This document shows, piece after piece, positions 1 through 9,798 of a stretch of DNA of 64,000 nt (positions are counted from its first letter, which is position 1; every line of letters starts with the position of its first letter). The stretch is from Paenibacillaceae bacterium (GTDB lineage Bacteria > Bacillota > Clostridia > Lachnospirales > Lachnospiraceae), in assembly GCA_015057715.1 (NCBI GenBank), contig SVDS01000001.1, forward strand, positions 62,001 to 126,000, read 5' to 3'. Made by a program: the position numbers and the translations under genes. The notes under the pieces are model-generated. The model had not been told where the DNA came from, did not search any database, and saw only the letters and a program-made list of their open reading frames with translations.

Positions 1-1271
1 AGTTCACACAAGGCCCGGCCTTGGGTTTTCTTCTCCAAATGAGCCATGGAGGCTCCCAGTTTTGCCAGTCCATAATAATAAAACGCCCCATCTGCCTCTT
101 TGTTCAAAGTGAAACTATAATACGCTCCATTCAGCTCCGGCATAATCTGATGCTGCACGACATCAACTCCAGACATATGCTGTCCGTGAATCGCTTTAAA
201 ATAATGCCCGCAGCTTGGCCCCAGGCGTGCATGAGTATTATTATCTTCTATAATGTGACCAATATATTGGACGCCGTGTTCTTCGCACCATGTTCCAATA
301 TAGTCGGAGAAATTTTCCTGGTAAAGATCTGTAATGATATCCATATAGTGATAACGGATTTCCTGCGCTTCTTCTCCACCCTCAAACCAGAGATAAGGTA
401 AATACCGTCTCATCTGCTTCCCTAACCGCTCCTCTAAAAGTGAATCCACCTTTTCATCCCAGGGAAGGGGCATCTCTGTCCCCATCTTCATATCCATGGA
501 AAAGCCGGTTTGGGCGGTGAGATTATAAAAACCAGGCTCGTCTGAGAAAAAACCGGCAAGCGTATTACCAAAATACTCTTTAAAATGACTGTGGTGTGAC
601 TCATATACCTCATCGATCAAAAGCCTTACAGAATTCTTATCGAGCATATTAATATAGTCTTCCTGAACAGTCACACCACCGGTCTGCTCCAGTATGTAAC
701 TGATCCTGTACTTCCCTTCGGGTACATCAAAGGTCAGCCATCCATCAGAATAATGATTGGTAATATCAGCTGCCGTACCTGACCAGAATTTCCCCTTGCC
801 TCTCTCACTCATCAGGCAGGCTAACAATCTTGAAGTATGTTTTGATAAGGGTTTTCCTTTTTCTGCAAGACCGTTTTCCAAATCGATTCTGATGTGATAA
901 TCCTTAAGCGGTCCTTCTACATCAAATTCCCGGTGAACCAGGAACTTGCGTTTCAGTTCATCTCCCGCCTGTCGCACTCTGCCGTTGGCAAATCCGGTTG
1001 GAAAATGGGAATCGTCTAATATCCATACCTTCATTCCCCTTTCTTTCGCCTCTTGAAGGACAACTGAAACATCTTTCCACCACCCTTCCTTTACAAATTC
1101 TGGATGCGGCCTGGATTCTAAACAAACAGCCCGAATCCCGGTATCAAATATTTTCTGGATATACTCCCGAATGATTTCTTCTCCTTTTCCATGAAGCCAG
1201 AGAAACGGCAATATGTAATTCTCTCCTCTTCCTTCCAATACTTCCTGCAAACGGTCCTTTTCAGCCATCAT
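1..1271 (-). CDS. Glycoside hydrolase, GH106-like, C-terminus cut by window edge
   Basis: The frame is open from an ATG at 1269-1271 (a second ATG follows) to position 1, so at least 423 codons are present and the C-terminus is missing. The protein has no signal peptide and so probably acts in the cytoplasm. The text resembles large clostridial glycosidases of the GH106 (alpha-L-rhamnosidase) kind: an early VWILDDSHFPTGFANG block, a central FFSDEPGF block, and an LGASMAHLEKKTQGRALCE block at the cut edge. Its start overlaps the stop of the GH3 gene by ATGA, so the two are translationally coupled, and GAAAGGAG lies just upstream. The operon suggests release of sugars from imported oligosaccharides. 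Family assignment is from remembered motifs; the substrate is unknown. Confidence 0.7.
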   Translation of the reverse strand, partial: MMAEKDRLQEVLEGRGENYILPFLWLHGKGEEIIREYIQKIFDTGIRAVCLESRPHPEFVKEGWWKDVSVVLQEAKERGMKVWILDDSHFPTGFANGRVRQAGDELKRKFLVHREFDVEGPLKDYHIRIDLENGLAEKGKPLSKHTSRLLACLMSERGKGKFWSGTAADITNHYSDGWLTFDVPEGKYRISYILEQTGGVTVQEDYINMLDKNSVRLLIDEVYESHHSHFKEYFGNTLAGFFSDEPGFYNLTAQTGFSMDMKMGTEMPLPWDEKVDSLLEERLGKQMRRYLPYLWFEGGEEAQEIRYHYMDIITDLYQENFSDYIGTWCEEHGVQYIGHIIEDNNTHARLGPSCGHYFKAIHGQHMSGVDVVQHQIMPELNGAYYSFTLNKEADGAFYYYGLAKLGASMAHLEKKTQGRALCE

Positions 1272-3535
1272 ATATGCTCCTTTCGTTCTAAAGCAAATTC
1301 TGCGCCTGCTTCTGTGTCACTGCTGTTGTCAATCCATAACAAATAGCTTCCCGGCTCACTTGTCAATCTGCCATCCGCATCATGAAACTGCAGCATTTCT
1401 TCTGTAATCTCAAACTCAACTTTCTGTTCTTCCCCCTGCTCCAGCGTAACCTTGCAAATGCCTTTAAGCTCCTTTACCGGACGCACTACACTGGCGGCTA
1501 TATCCCGGATATAAAGCTGAACCGTCTCCGTTCCCTTTCTGCTGCCGGCGTTTTTCACTGTTACAAAAGCTTTCAGACTCTTTTCAGCCCCTCCTATGGT
1601 TTTCCTGCTTAATTCCACGGGAGATATGACAAAATCGGTATAGCTTAATCCATAACCAAAGGGGTAAAGTGGGTGATTTGGGATATCCAGATACCTGGAA
1701 CGGTAAAAGGCAATATCTTCTTTTCCATTTAATGGCCTTCCCGTTGCATACTCATTATAATGAACCGGTATCTGCCCTACGGAATAGGGAAAACTAACAG
1801 GCAGTTTGCCGGAAGGATTATAGGCTCCGGTGAGCACATCTACAATAGCATTACCGCCCTCGGTTCCCGGCAGCCATACTTCCAGAACTGCCATAGATTT
1901 TTCTGAGATTTCCCGTAAATCAAGGGGCCGGCCGCCAAAAATAACTGTGACAATTCTGGGATTCACTTCTGATACCTTTCGAAACAGTTCCAACTGTACC
2001 ATCGGTATCCCGATATCAGACCGGCTTGCAGCCTCCCCGCTTAAAAGACGGTGCTCTCCCAGACAAAGTACCACCAGGCTGGCTTTGGCAGCAGCTTCTA
2101 ATGCCTCTCTCTCAATTTGTTTTTCTGTCTGCTCATCAAAAATCCCCAGATCAGCCTCTGTCAGAGTCTCATCAATATGTCGTTTTAAGATCATGCCATT
2201 GTCCCGATTCATCATACCGCAGCCACAGGCAAACATAACATTCTCATTTACCATGTTCTCCTCTGCTGCTTCCCGTATACTGACCGCATCTTCCGCCCTG
2301 CCCTTAATCGCCCAGGTACTGTGTAACCCCTTACTTTGCACATAAGGACCGATAAATGCCACTATTTCCTCTGAATTGACTGGTAGCAATTTTTTCCCCG
2401 TTTGAACATCTTTCTCATTTTTTAACAATACAACAGATTCTCTGGCAGCCTTTCTTGCTAACGCTCTGTGTTCACCAGAAAGAATGACTTCTTTTTCTTT
2501 GTCTTCATCCCCGTCCTTAAATGGATTTTCAAACAGACCCAGCCGGTTTTTCAATCTTAAGACCCGGTAAGCAGCCTCATCAATACAGGCTTCTGTGATT
2601 TCGCCGCTTTTTACCATTCCCGCCAGATGATTTGCGTATATGGTCGTAGCCATATCAATATCCACACCTGCTTCTATGGCTTTTTTTGCCGCTTCCTTTT
2701 CGTCCTGACAGAACCCATGATGAATCATTTCCTCAATGGATGCCCAGTCTGAGATCAACACTCCATCAAAACCCATCTCTTTCCGTAACACTTTCTGCAT
2801 GAGCCAGTGATTTCCAGAAGACGGAATGCCATTTAACGTATTAAAGGAAGCCATGACCAACTCACTTCCCGCACGAATTCCTGATTCATAAGCAGGCAAA
2901 TAAAACTCTCTAAGCGCATGTTCTGAAAGTTCTACATTGCTGTACTCTCTTCCTCCTTCCGGTTTCCCATAAGCGGCAAAATGCTTTACGCAGGCAGCAA
3001 TCCGTTCCGGTTCTCCTGGGTGATTCCCCTGAAAACCGGAAACCATAGCTGCCGTCATCAGACTGTTCAAGTAGGTATCTTCCCCGGTAGATTCCATGAC
3101 TCTACCCCATCTGGCATCTCTCACCAGATCCGCCATGGGTGCAAATGTAACATGGATACCGCTGACTGCAGATTCTCTCGCAGCAGCCTGTGCTGTCAGT
3201 TCCACCAGATTGGGATCAAAGGTGGCACCTAATGCCAGCGGCATAGGAAAAATGGTACGCAGCCCATGAATCACGTCCAGCATAAACAAAAGAGGAATGT
3301 GATGAGGGTGGTTTTCCATATATGTTTCCTGAATCTGCCGTAATGTCTTTGCTCCGGTTATACCTAGAATACTTCCTGCCTGGCTCCGCTGTGTTTCAGA
3401 AAACCGGCTGTTCTCTATTCCGCCTGTGACCGATGCATTCTTATCGTAATAACTTCCCGGTATTTGAACCAGCTGATTTACTTTTTCTTCTAAAGTCATA
3501 TCATTCAACAATTCTCTTAGTTTTTTATCTGTCAT
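1268..3535 (-). CDS. GH3 family beta-glycosidase (BglX-like)
   Basis: This 755-residue protein has the full GH3 layout: an N-terminal TIM barrel starting with MTLEEKVNQL, a KHFAAYG block near residue 184, and the catalytic nucleophile Asp263 in GVLISDW. The alpha/beta sandwich domain follows (LLKNE, GEHRLLSGEAASRSDI), then a C-terminal fibronectin-III-like domain (YPFGYGLSYTDF onward). No signal peptide is visible, so it likely hydrolyses short beta-glycosides in the cytoplasm after ABC import. It lies between the solute-binding protein gene and the second glycosidase, with which it overlaps by 4 bp. GAAGGAGGATTC precedes the ATG. Family is certain; substrate (glucoside, xyloside or other) is not. 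Confidence 0.93.
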   Translation of the reverse strand: MTDKKLRELLNDMTLEEKVNQLVQIPGSYYDKNASVTGGIENSRFSETQRSQAGSILGITGAKTLRQIQETYMENHPHHIPLLFMLDVIHGLRTIFPMPLALGATFDPNLVELTAQAAARESAVSGIHVTFAPMADLVRDARWGRVMESTGEDTYLNSLMTAAMVSGFQGNHPGEPERIAACVKHFAAYGKPEGGREYSNVELSEHALREFYLPAYESGIRAGSELVMASFNTLNGIPSSGNHWLMQKVLRKEMGFDGVLISDWASIEEMIHHGFCQDEKEAAKKAIEAGVDIDMATTIYANHLAGMVKSGEITEACIDEAAYRVLRLKNRLGLFENPFKDGDEDKEKEVILSGEHRALARKAARESVVLLKNEKDVQTGKKLLPVNSEEIVAFIGPYVQSKGLHSTWAIKGRAEDAVSIREAAEENMVNENVMFACGCGMMNRDNGMILKRHIDETLTEADLGIFDEQTEKQIEREALEAAAKASLVVLCLGEHRLLSGEAASRSDIGIPMVQLELFRKVSEVNPRIVTVIFGGRPLDLREISEKSMAVLEVWLPGTEGGNAIVDVLTGAYNPSGKLPVSFPYSVGQIPVHYNEYATGRPLNGKEDIAFYRSRYLDIPNHPLYPFGYGLSYTDFVISPVELSRKTIGGAEKSLKAFVTVKNAGSRKGTETVQLYIRDIAASVVRPVKELKGICKVTLEQGEEQKVEFEITEEMLQFHDADGRLTSEPGSYLLWIDNSSDTEAGAEFALERKEHI

Positions 3536-3629
3536 AAGAATCCTCCTTCAGTGGCTAAAGACACAATAAGGTGAAACCAGACCGACTAGATTCCATCTGG
3601 TTCCCCCTTACTATTTGCTGTTATATTTA

Positions 3630-5228
3630 TTATTTGGTCACCGAATCATACCATGCTCTTGCTTTTTTAGTCACTTCTTCGCCACCACTGGCATACCATT
3701 TCTCTACAAATTCATCAAACTTTTCAATTGGATATTCTCCAATAATAATTTTAGATGCATATTCGATATAAAGTGTCCGGTTCTGTATATCACTATAATC
3801 ACCATAAACAGAGGAAGGTATTCCATCACCCGCGATGGATTTTACATATTTTTGATTATCCTGCATATCACGAATAGATTGTGATACCGCCCACTCTCTT
3901 TCCGGAGTTTTTTCTCCCTCAAGCATTTGGGTCATAAAATCAAGATCAGCAATCATATTATAAGGCACCATCACTAGATTCTGTTGACTTTTTTTATCGT
4001 CTGGTAATTTCTTTAATTTTCCGTCAATTAATTTACTATGCATACCTTCCACACCGGTATAATAATCATTCCATAAGGATTTATCTGCCCATGCATTTAA
4101 ATATTTCATTACAGCCTGAATTTTTTCCTCATCATCAGTATTTGCTACTACATAACTGATACCGCTGATATTCATTGCAGTATAATAGCCTTCATACCCC
4201 GGAGCTGAAAGTGCAGGTAATGTCACGATATTCGGCTTCACACCTGTTGTTTTTTCAATTGTTTCAGCAGATATGTATGCTTCCTGAGGCAAATGAGTCC
4301 AGCTCCCAACAAGATTTGAATTAATCTTTCCATCCCATGCCGCCTTATCGTTAAGTAAGGACTCTGAATCAATCAAACCTTCTTTATAAAGGCTGGCAAT
4401 CCATTCCAGGGCATCCCTCATATTTGGAGTTACTGCGGAATAGGTTAGTTTTCCATCATAGATATCCCATTGAGGATAACCTTCCCATGTAGCTACACCA
4501 TACATTCCAAATAAATGTTCCATCCATCTGGCCTCAGCACGGCCCCCAGTAGGTATTTCATCATGAATTCCATTTCCATTGGGATCATCATTTTTAAATG
4601 CACGCAGTACATTGACGTACTCTTCCTGGGTCTCAGGCATTTTAAGATTCAGGGCATCCAGCCAGTCCTGGCGAATCATTCCCCCATTACGTCCATAATT
4701 AATCACATTGGGAATGGTATAAATTCTTCCTTGTCCACTTGGATCATTGGCGCGCATTACATCCCACACCTTTGCAGGAATTAAATTCCAAAGATTTGGA
4801 GCGTATTTTGGCAATAAATCAGTCAGATCCAGTAAAGCTCCACTTTCAATCAAACCAGCTTCCATCCCTCCAACAGGAGTAAAAATGTCAGGCATTTCAC
4901 CAGCAGCGATTCGTAAATTCAGCTGCTCCTGATAGGTCGTTCCGCCATTCCATTCTACATAAGGCTGAATTACGCCTACTCCTGTTAAATCCTTATAAAA
5001 ATTATACAGCTGGCTTCCTTTTTCTACCGGAAGGTAACCTGTATTTGTCCCCCATACTTCAATATCTGTCACATCTCCTGAATTCTGTTCCCCTGTCACC
5101 GATGATTCAGTATTTTCTTTTTCATTACTGGTTTCATTCTTGTTATCAGCCTTGGAACCGCATCCGGACAAGGACGTAATTAATAAGGCCCCCATACATA
5201 ACATTGAAATGCTTTTTTTCCACTTCAT
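3630..5228 (-). CDS. ABC transporter sugar-binding lipoprotein (LplA/YtcQ-like)
   Basis: The 532-residue product begins with a lipoprotein signal: KK charge, hydrophobic core MLCMGALLITSLSG and lipobox LSGC, followed by a Ser/Asn/Glu-rich linker. The rest matches family 1 extracellular solute-binding proteins that partner LplB/LplC permeases, with the typical NDPNGNGIHDEIP calcium-loop-like segment near residue 195. It should sit on the outside of the membrane and deliver an oligosaccharide to the permeases encoded at 8.9-10.7 kb. No ATPase gene is present; such systems usually share a MsmK-type ATPase encoded elsewhere. The start has AAAGGAGG about 10 bases upstream. The 168-bp gap upstream probably holds its own promoter, which would allow higher expression than the rest of the locus. 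Confidence 0.93.
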   Translation of the reverse strand: MKWKKSISMLCMGALLITSLSGCGSKADNKNETSNEKENTESSVTGEQNSGDVTDIEVWGTNTGYLPVEKGSQLYNFYKDLTGVGVIQPYVEWNGGTTYQEQLNLRIAAGEMPDIFTPVGGMEAGLIESGALLDLTDLLPKYAPNLWNLIPAKVWDVMRANDPSGQGRIYTIPNVINYGRNGGMIRQDWLDALNLKMPETQEEYVNVLRAFKNDDPNGNGIHDEIPTGGRAEARWMEHLFGMYGVATWEGYPQWDIYDGKLTYSAVTPNMRDALEWIASLYKEGLIDSESLLNDKAAWDGKINSNLVGSWTHLPQEAYISAETIEKTTGVKPNIVTLPALSAPGYEGYYTAMNISGISYVVANTDDEEKIQAVMKYLNAWADKSLWNDYYTGVEGMHSKLIDGKLKKLPDDKKSQQNLVMVPYNMIADLDFMTQMLEGEKTPEREWAVSQSIRDMQDNQKYVKSIAGDGIPSSVYGDYSDIQNRTLYIEYASKIIIGEYPIEKFDEFVEKWYASGGEEVTKKARAWYDSVTK

Positions 5229-5396
5229 AAAAAATAAATCCTCCTTTTAGTTAATCTATGAGTGCTTTCTATAAACTTAAGCAATCAGATTTACTAGTCA
5301 TTTTACTTTGTTACTTATTTATTATCTAAAAAAAAGCCCAGTATCTCAATGGTCATATTTTAGAATTTACCCTGTCATTCTTAAGATTTTTCTTGA

Positions 5397-6977
5397 TTAA
5401 TTTGAGTCTTTTTCTATAAACCTTCTATATTCACCAGGTTTTACACCGATAATTCTTTCAAAAATCTTGTTAAAATGGTTGATATCCGTATAACCAATCA
5501 ATTCACATATTTCATAGAGTTTTAAGTTCGTCTCTTCTAAAAGCTTTTTTGCCCTGTCAACTCTTAGACGAATCAAATAATTCTGATAAGTTTCTCCTGT
5601 CTTCTTTTTAAATAGCTGGCTGAAATAATAAGGATTTATAAAAAAACGTTCAGAAATTTCATTGAGACTGATATTTCTATTAAAGTTTTTATTCATATAT
5701 TTCTTTGCTTCCTCTACTACATCTCGTTTCTCAGGTATACTGTTTTTTAACATCAGTTCATTCATGCTTTTCAGCATATTAAAAATCCAGTTTTTTAATT
5801 GTGTTGTGGTTTGAAATTTACCTATGCTCTCTAAAGAAAAAATATTTTTACCTAAATATTCATTCAGTTGTATTTGCATAAATGACATCTTCCGTATCCC
5901 TGAAAGAATCAGATTCAGGCTGAGAAGTTGAAGATCCTTAAGAGATAAGTCTTTTTCTTTTTCAATTTTATGAAATATTTCTTCGATTACCAATTTGTAT
6001 CCCTTATCGTCCATATTATCAATGCAGATTTCAAATCTTTTTATATCTTCATCCGATACCAGATTGGGTTTTAAATCAATATCATAAATCTGGTCATAAA
6101 GAATCACACAGTCCAAACCTTTAATAATCTTATAATTCAAAGCACAGCGGGCTTCTTCAAACGATTGTCTGATTTCTTCTGCTTTAGAATAGATTCTCCC
6201 CATACCAATACTTACAGCTGCTCCCAAAGCATTAGAAAGCTCCAGCCGCAGCTTTCCCATATTAACAGAGAGTTTTTGATATTCTACTTCATAGGCCATA
6301 ATCAACACCGCTGAATCTTCAGAATATGATATTATAAGTTTTTCTCCGCAAATGTTTAAAAACTTATCTGTATATGTTCTGATTCCGGCAAAAAATTTTT
6401 CTCGTACCTCTTTTGTCTCTTTTTCATTTATTTCCATAATGGCGCAAGTATACCATTTATATGCAATCGGAAATCCAATATGAATCAATCGGCTTTTCAC
6501 ATTCTCATATGACGAATCGGAGCTTTCCAGAATATCCTTTAAAGCATATTCCTTAATTACATTTTCCATATTTTGTTCTTGTTCCTGCTTTTTATGATCC
6601 TCATTCACCCTGCTGCAGGCATTTTTCAAAGCCAGACACAATTCTTCCTCTTCCACAGGCTTCGTGATATATTCTGACACTCCCAATGAAATCGCTGTTT
6701 TGGCATATTCAAATTCTGCATATCCACTCAGAATTATAAATCTCGTATTTAAATCTGTTTTCTTTAACCGGCGGATCATATCCAGTCCATCAGCTTCCGG
6801 CATACGTATATCTGTCAGAATAATGTCTGGCTTTATAGTAAGTGCTTTCTCAAATCCCTGTATTCCATTAAAAGCCAGATCCACGACCTGACATTCCGGC
6901 ATAAAACGCTGTATTAAAAAACTGATTCCCTCTGCAATACCTGGATCGTCATCCACGATCATTACACGATAAATCAC
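5397..6977 (-). CDS. Response regulator with AraC-type DNA-binding domain (YesN-like)
   Basis: The protein has a CheY-like receiver (VMIVDDDPGIAEGI; phospho-acceptor Asp in ILTDIRMPEADG; conserved Lys in YITKPVEEEE), a long linker, and a C-terminal AraC helix-turn-helix pair (ISLNEISERFFINPYYFSQL, then a second HTH ending VGVKPGEYRRF). I place the start at a GTG at 6975-6977: it overlaps the kinase stop as GTGA and has AGGGGG seven bases upstream. A longer in-frame ATG start at 7022 lacks such support. This gives about 526 residues. Coupled to the adjacent sensor kinase, it should control the transporter and glycosidase genes downstream. Confidence 0.92.
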   Translation of the reverse strand: MIYRVMIVDDDPGIAEGISFLIQRFMPECQVVDLAFNGIQGFEKALTIKPDIILTDIRMPEADGLDMIRRLKKTDLNTRFIILSGYAEFEYAKTAISLGVSEYITKPVEEEELCLALKNACSRVNEDHKKQEQEQNMENVIKEYALKDILESSDSSYENVKSRLIHIGFPIAYKWYTCAIMEINEKETKEVREKFFAGIRTYTDKFLNICGEKLIISYSEDSAVLIMAYEVEYQKLSVNMGKLRLELSNALGAAVSIGMGRIYSKAEEIRQSFEEARCALNYKIIKGLDCVILYDQIYDIDLKPNLVSDEDIKRFEICIDNMDDKGYKLVIEEIFHKIEKEKDLSLKDLQLLSLNLILSGIRKMSFMQIQLNEYLGKNIFSLESIGKFQTTTQLKNWIFNMLKSMNELMLKNSIPEKRDVVEEAKKYMNKNFNRNISLNEISERFFINPYYFSQLFKKKTGETYQNYLIRLRVDRAKKLLEETNLKLYEICELIGYTDINHFNKIFERIIGVKPGEYRRFIEKDSN

Positions 6978-8773
6978 GAACCGTCCCCCTCTCTGATATG
7001 CTCCCATTGAATAGGAATACAAATTTCTATAACAGTTCCTTCCTCTTCACTTTTTACCACTTTAAGATAGTATTTCTCCCCATAATACAATTTAATCCGT
7101 TCAGCAATATTCTTTAATCCAATGCCTGTTTTTATTTCCTCTTCTTTCTGATCAGGTTTCAGTTTAACTGACTCTGTATCTAAAATATTATTATTGATCT
7201 CATCGATAAGGTCCGACGAAATTCCTTTTCCATCATCACATATTTGAATCAACGCATCTTTATTACAGATAATCTTCCCATTCACAACAATATGCAAAGG
7301 GGTTCCTCTCTCTTTTAGTCCATGCTCTATGCTGTTTTCTATGATTGGCTGTAGTATCATAGAAATGACAGGTATTTCCAGCATACTTTCTTCCAAATCA
7401 ACTTCCAGAAAGAACAAATTCTGAAATCTCATATTTTGAAGTTTTATATAATTTTCTGCATAGTTTACCTCATCCTTTATTTTATGCGGATTTATACTGT
7501 CGCTTAAGGTCATCCGAAACATTCTGGCAAGTATTTTAATCATATCCGCCACTTCATCCGATCCGTTCACCAGTGCCTTCATGCGTATCGATTCCAATGT
7601 ATTATAAAGCATATGAGGATTGATTTGAGTCTTTAAAGCAAGGTATTTCGCATTTTTCTGCTTAATTTCAGCCATGTATACATCCTCAATCAGAGTTTTG
7701 ATCTTTAGCACCATCCTATTATAGCTGTTTACCAGGCTTCCAATTTCATCATCCGAATCTTTCTGTATCAATTCCCGATATTCTCCCTTTTCTACCTGAC
7801 GCATCCGCTTCTGTAGCTTTCCAATTGGCCTGGTTATCATTTTGCTGAAAATAGTAGAAATAATAACAACGACAAATATACAGCCAAAAATAGCAACAGC
7901 TGTGACATATTTTATTTTATTAATTTTAAAGAGCAGGCTGCTCTTAGGGATCACTACGTTCACTTTTAAATCTTCCCGCTTCGTTTCATTTGTCAGTACA
8001 ATGTAATCCTGCGGTTTTTTTTGATATAAAAGAGGGAATTCTTCTTTTCTCACTTCTTCCCAGGTGAGCCGCCCGCTGGCTACATCTGAATCGTAAAGAA
8101 TTTCATCATTAGAATCCGTAATACTTATTTTTATATTATACTGGTTCCTCGCAAGTAAAAAATCATCGTTTAATTTAATCAAACTTTCTGGTTCTAAATC
8201 AATCAAAAGCAGTCCCACATAAGAACCGCTATAATCCAGAATTTTCCTGCCTACTGTAAACACAATTCCATCTTTATCTCTATCATAATAGGATCGGTCA
8301 TGGACAGCGGTTATGACCAATTGATCTTTTGATTTTAGTATTCCATCCAACCATTTCTGACTTTTCAGATTTTTTTTATCTACATATCTGCCCTCAGTAT
8401 TAAATTGATAAAATTGATCTTCCACAGTTAAAAAACAAATATTTTTTATTTCTGGTTTTAGGGTAATAAGCCGCATCATAATTCTGCGCAGTTCTAATTG
8501 ATGGTTGATCCGTTCAAGCACAGTTGGATTGGTATCATTATCTAACTCATAAATAATATCATTATCTATTAGAATGGTTTTTGTTAATTTATCATATTCT
8601 TCTATAAAATCATCTATGTTCGTAACGATTTGGGAACTGAAAATAGAAGCAAGCTCAAGAGAGGTATCCTGTAGATTCCTTGCAGATACTCTGTTAATAA
8701 TTAAACATGAAACAACCAAAGGTATCACACATGCCAACAGATAACTAATTATCAGTTTTTTTCTTATCTTCAT
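6974..8773 (-). CDS. Membrane sensor histidine kinase (YesM/LytS type)
   Basis: The protein starts with a transmembrane helix (LIISYLLACVIPLVVSCLII), then has an extracellular sensing domain of about 260 residues and a second helix (YVTAVAIFGCIFVVVIISTIF). A HAMP domain (ITRPIGKLQKRMRQVEKGEY), the His_kinase motif NPHMLYNTLESIRM (phospho-His near residue 385) and a HATPase_c domain ending in GIGLKNIAERIKLYYG follow. It pairs with the YesN-type regulator encoded immediately downstream and probably senses an extracellular sugar or the loaded binding protein. The ATG at 8773 has no nearby ribosome site. An in-frame upstream extension IKRFFRN with GGGAGG correctly spaced before an ATC codon at 8792-8794 resembles the usual MKRFFRNMKIRKKL start (see findings). 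Confidence 0.93.
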   Translation of the reverse strand: MKIRKKLIISYLLACVIPLVVSCLIINRVSARNLQDTSLELASIFSSQIVTNIDDFIEEYDKLTKTILIDNDIIYELDNDTNPTVLERINHQLELRRIMMRLITLKPEIKNICFLTVEDQFYQFNTEGRYVDKKNLKSQKWLDGILKSKDQLVITAVHDRSYYDRDKDGIVFTVGRKILDYSGSYVGLLLIDLEPESLIKLNDDFLLARNQYNIKISITDSNDEILYDSDVASGRLTWEEVRKEEFPLLYQKKPQDYIVLTNETKREDLKVNVVIPKSSLLFKINKIKYVTAVAIFGCIFVVVIISTIFSKMITRPIGKLQKRMRQVEKGEYRELIQKDSDDEIGSLVNSYNRMVLKIKTLIEDVYMAEIKQKNAKYLALKTQINPHMLYNTLESIRMKALVNGSDEVADMIKILARMFRMTLSDSINPHKIKDEVNYAENYIKLQNMRFQNLFFLEVDLEESMLEIPVISMILQPIIENSIEHGLKERGTPLHIVVNGKIICNKDALIQICDDGKGISSDLIDEINNNILDTESVKLKPDQKEEEIKTGIGLKNIAERIKLYYGEKYYLKVVKSEEEGTVIEICIPIQWEHIREGDGS

Positions 8774-8931
8774 ATTTCTAAAAAATCTTTTGATTGTACC
8801 CGCCTCCCTTTATTACCTCATTTTACAAATCTAAGCAGCAGGAAAATCCTCCTGCTGCCATTCAACTTTTATACTATTCCATTATTTCTCTGTACGTTTA
8901 AGACTTGTTGAGAAGAAAGCCTTAAAACCTT

Positions 8932-9798
8932 TCAGCCTTTCACTGATCCCAGCATAGCTCCTTGAGCAAAGTACTTTTGAAGCCAGGGATAAATTGCTAT
9001 AATCGGTATAATTGCAAATACAACTGTGGCTGCACTCAGTGTACTCTCCGTATAATTTGCGTTTGACATCATGGTTATGTTGGCCATCTCACTTCCTCCG
9101 CTTATCAACTGCCGAATCTTCAACTGGAGAGGAAATAAATCAGCTTTTTGGATAAACATCAACGGATGCTGGAACTGATTCCATAAAGTCACTGCATAAA
9201 ACAGGCCCACTGTAGTCAAAACTGCTTTGGATGAGGGAAGAATGATTTTATACAGCATCTGAAAATATCCGCAGCCATCAATCTTAGCAGCCTCTTCTAC
9301 CTCCTCTGGGAACTGCTTAAAGAATGTTCTCATAATGATTAAATTATAAGCCGTTAAAATATGAGGCAGAACCAACACTAACGGATTATTAAACAATCCC
9401 ATTCCCCTTATGGTTAAAAAATAAGGAACTACCGGAGCTTTAAAAATCATGGTAATAATCACAAACAAAACAAGTCCGCGCCCCATTAAAAAGTTGGATT
9501 TAGACAAAGGATATGCCATCAAAGAGGTGATGGTAAGAGCCAGAATCGTACCAATAATCGTAGAAGTCAAGGTTATGAAAAATGCTCTCCAAAGTCCGCC
9601 ATCCGTTAGAATATAATTCCACGATGCTAACGTAAAGCCCACCGGCCATAAGTTGACAATATTCATATCAGCTGCGGCCTTTGAGCTAAAAGACATAGCA
9701 ACAACACTGATTAAGGGAATCAAAGCAATTGCCCCCAGTATACACAAAACAAACGTAATCGATCCCTGAAACAACCTGTCTTTTATTGATTCTCTCAT
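8932..9798 (-). CDS. Carbohydrate ABC transporter permease (LplC/MalG type)
   Basis: About 288 residues with six predicted membrane helices and the CUT1-permease EAA loop (EEVEEAAKIDGCGYFQMLYKIILPSSK), which docks to the ATPase. The C-terminal YFAQGAMLGSVKG is the standard ending of LplC-type permeases. The start ATG at 9796-9798 shares one base with the TAA stop of the upstream permease and has GGAGGA in the end of that gene, so the pair is translationally coupled. A GTG six bases further up is possible but less likely. It forms a heterodimer with the 9798-10748 product for import of an oligosaccharide. Confidence 0.94.
   Translation of the reverse strand: MRESIKDRLFQGSITFVLCILGAIALIPLISVVAMSFSSKAAADMNIVNLWPVGFTLASWNYILTDGGLWRAFFITLTSTIIGTILALTITSLMAYPLSKSNFLMGRGLVLFVIITMIFKAPVVPYFLTIRGMGLFNNPLVLVLPHILTAYNLIIMRTFFKQFPEEVEEAAKIDGCGYFQMLYKIILPSSKAVLTTVGLFYAVTLWNQFQHPLMFIQKADLFPLQLKIRQLISGGSEMANITMMSNANYTESTLSAATVVFAIIPIIAIYPWLQKYFAQGAMLGSVKG

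Noticed and set aside
1830..2345. 171-codon rightward frame
   Set aside because: Antisense to the GH3 gene; Ser/Pro-rich translation typical of shadow frames.
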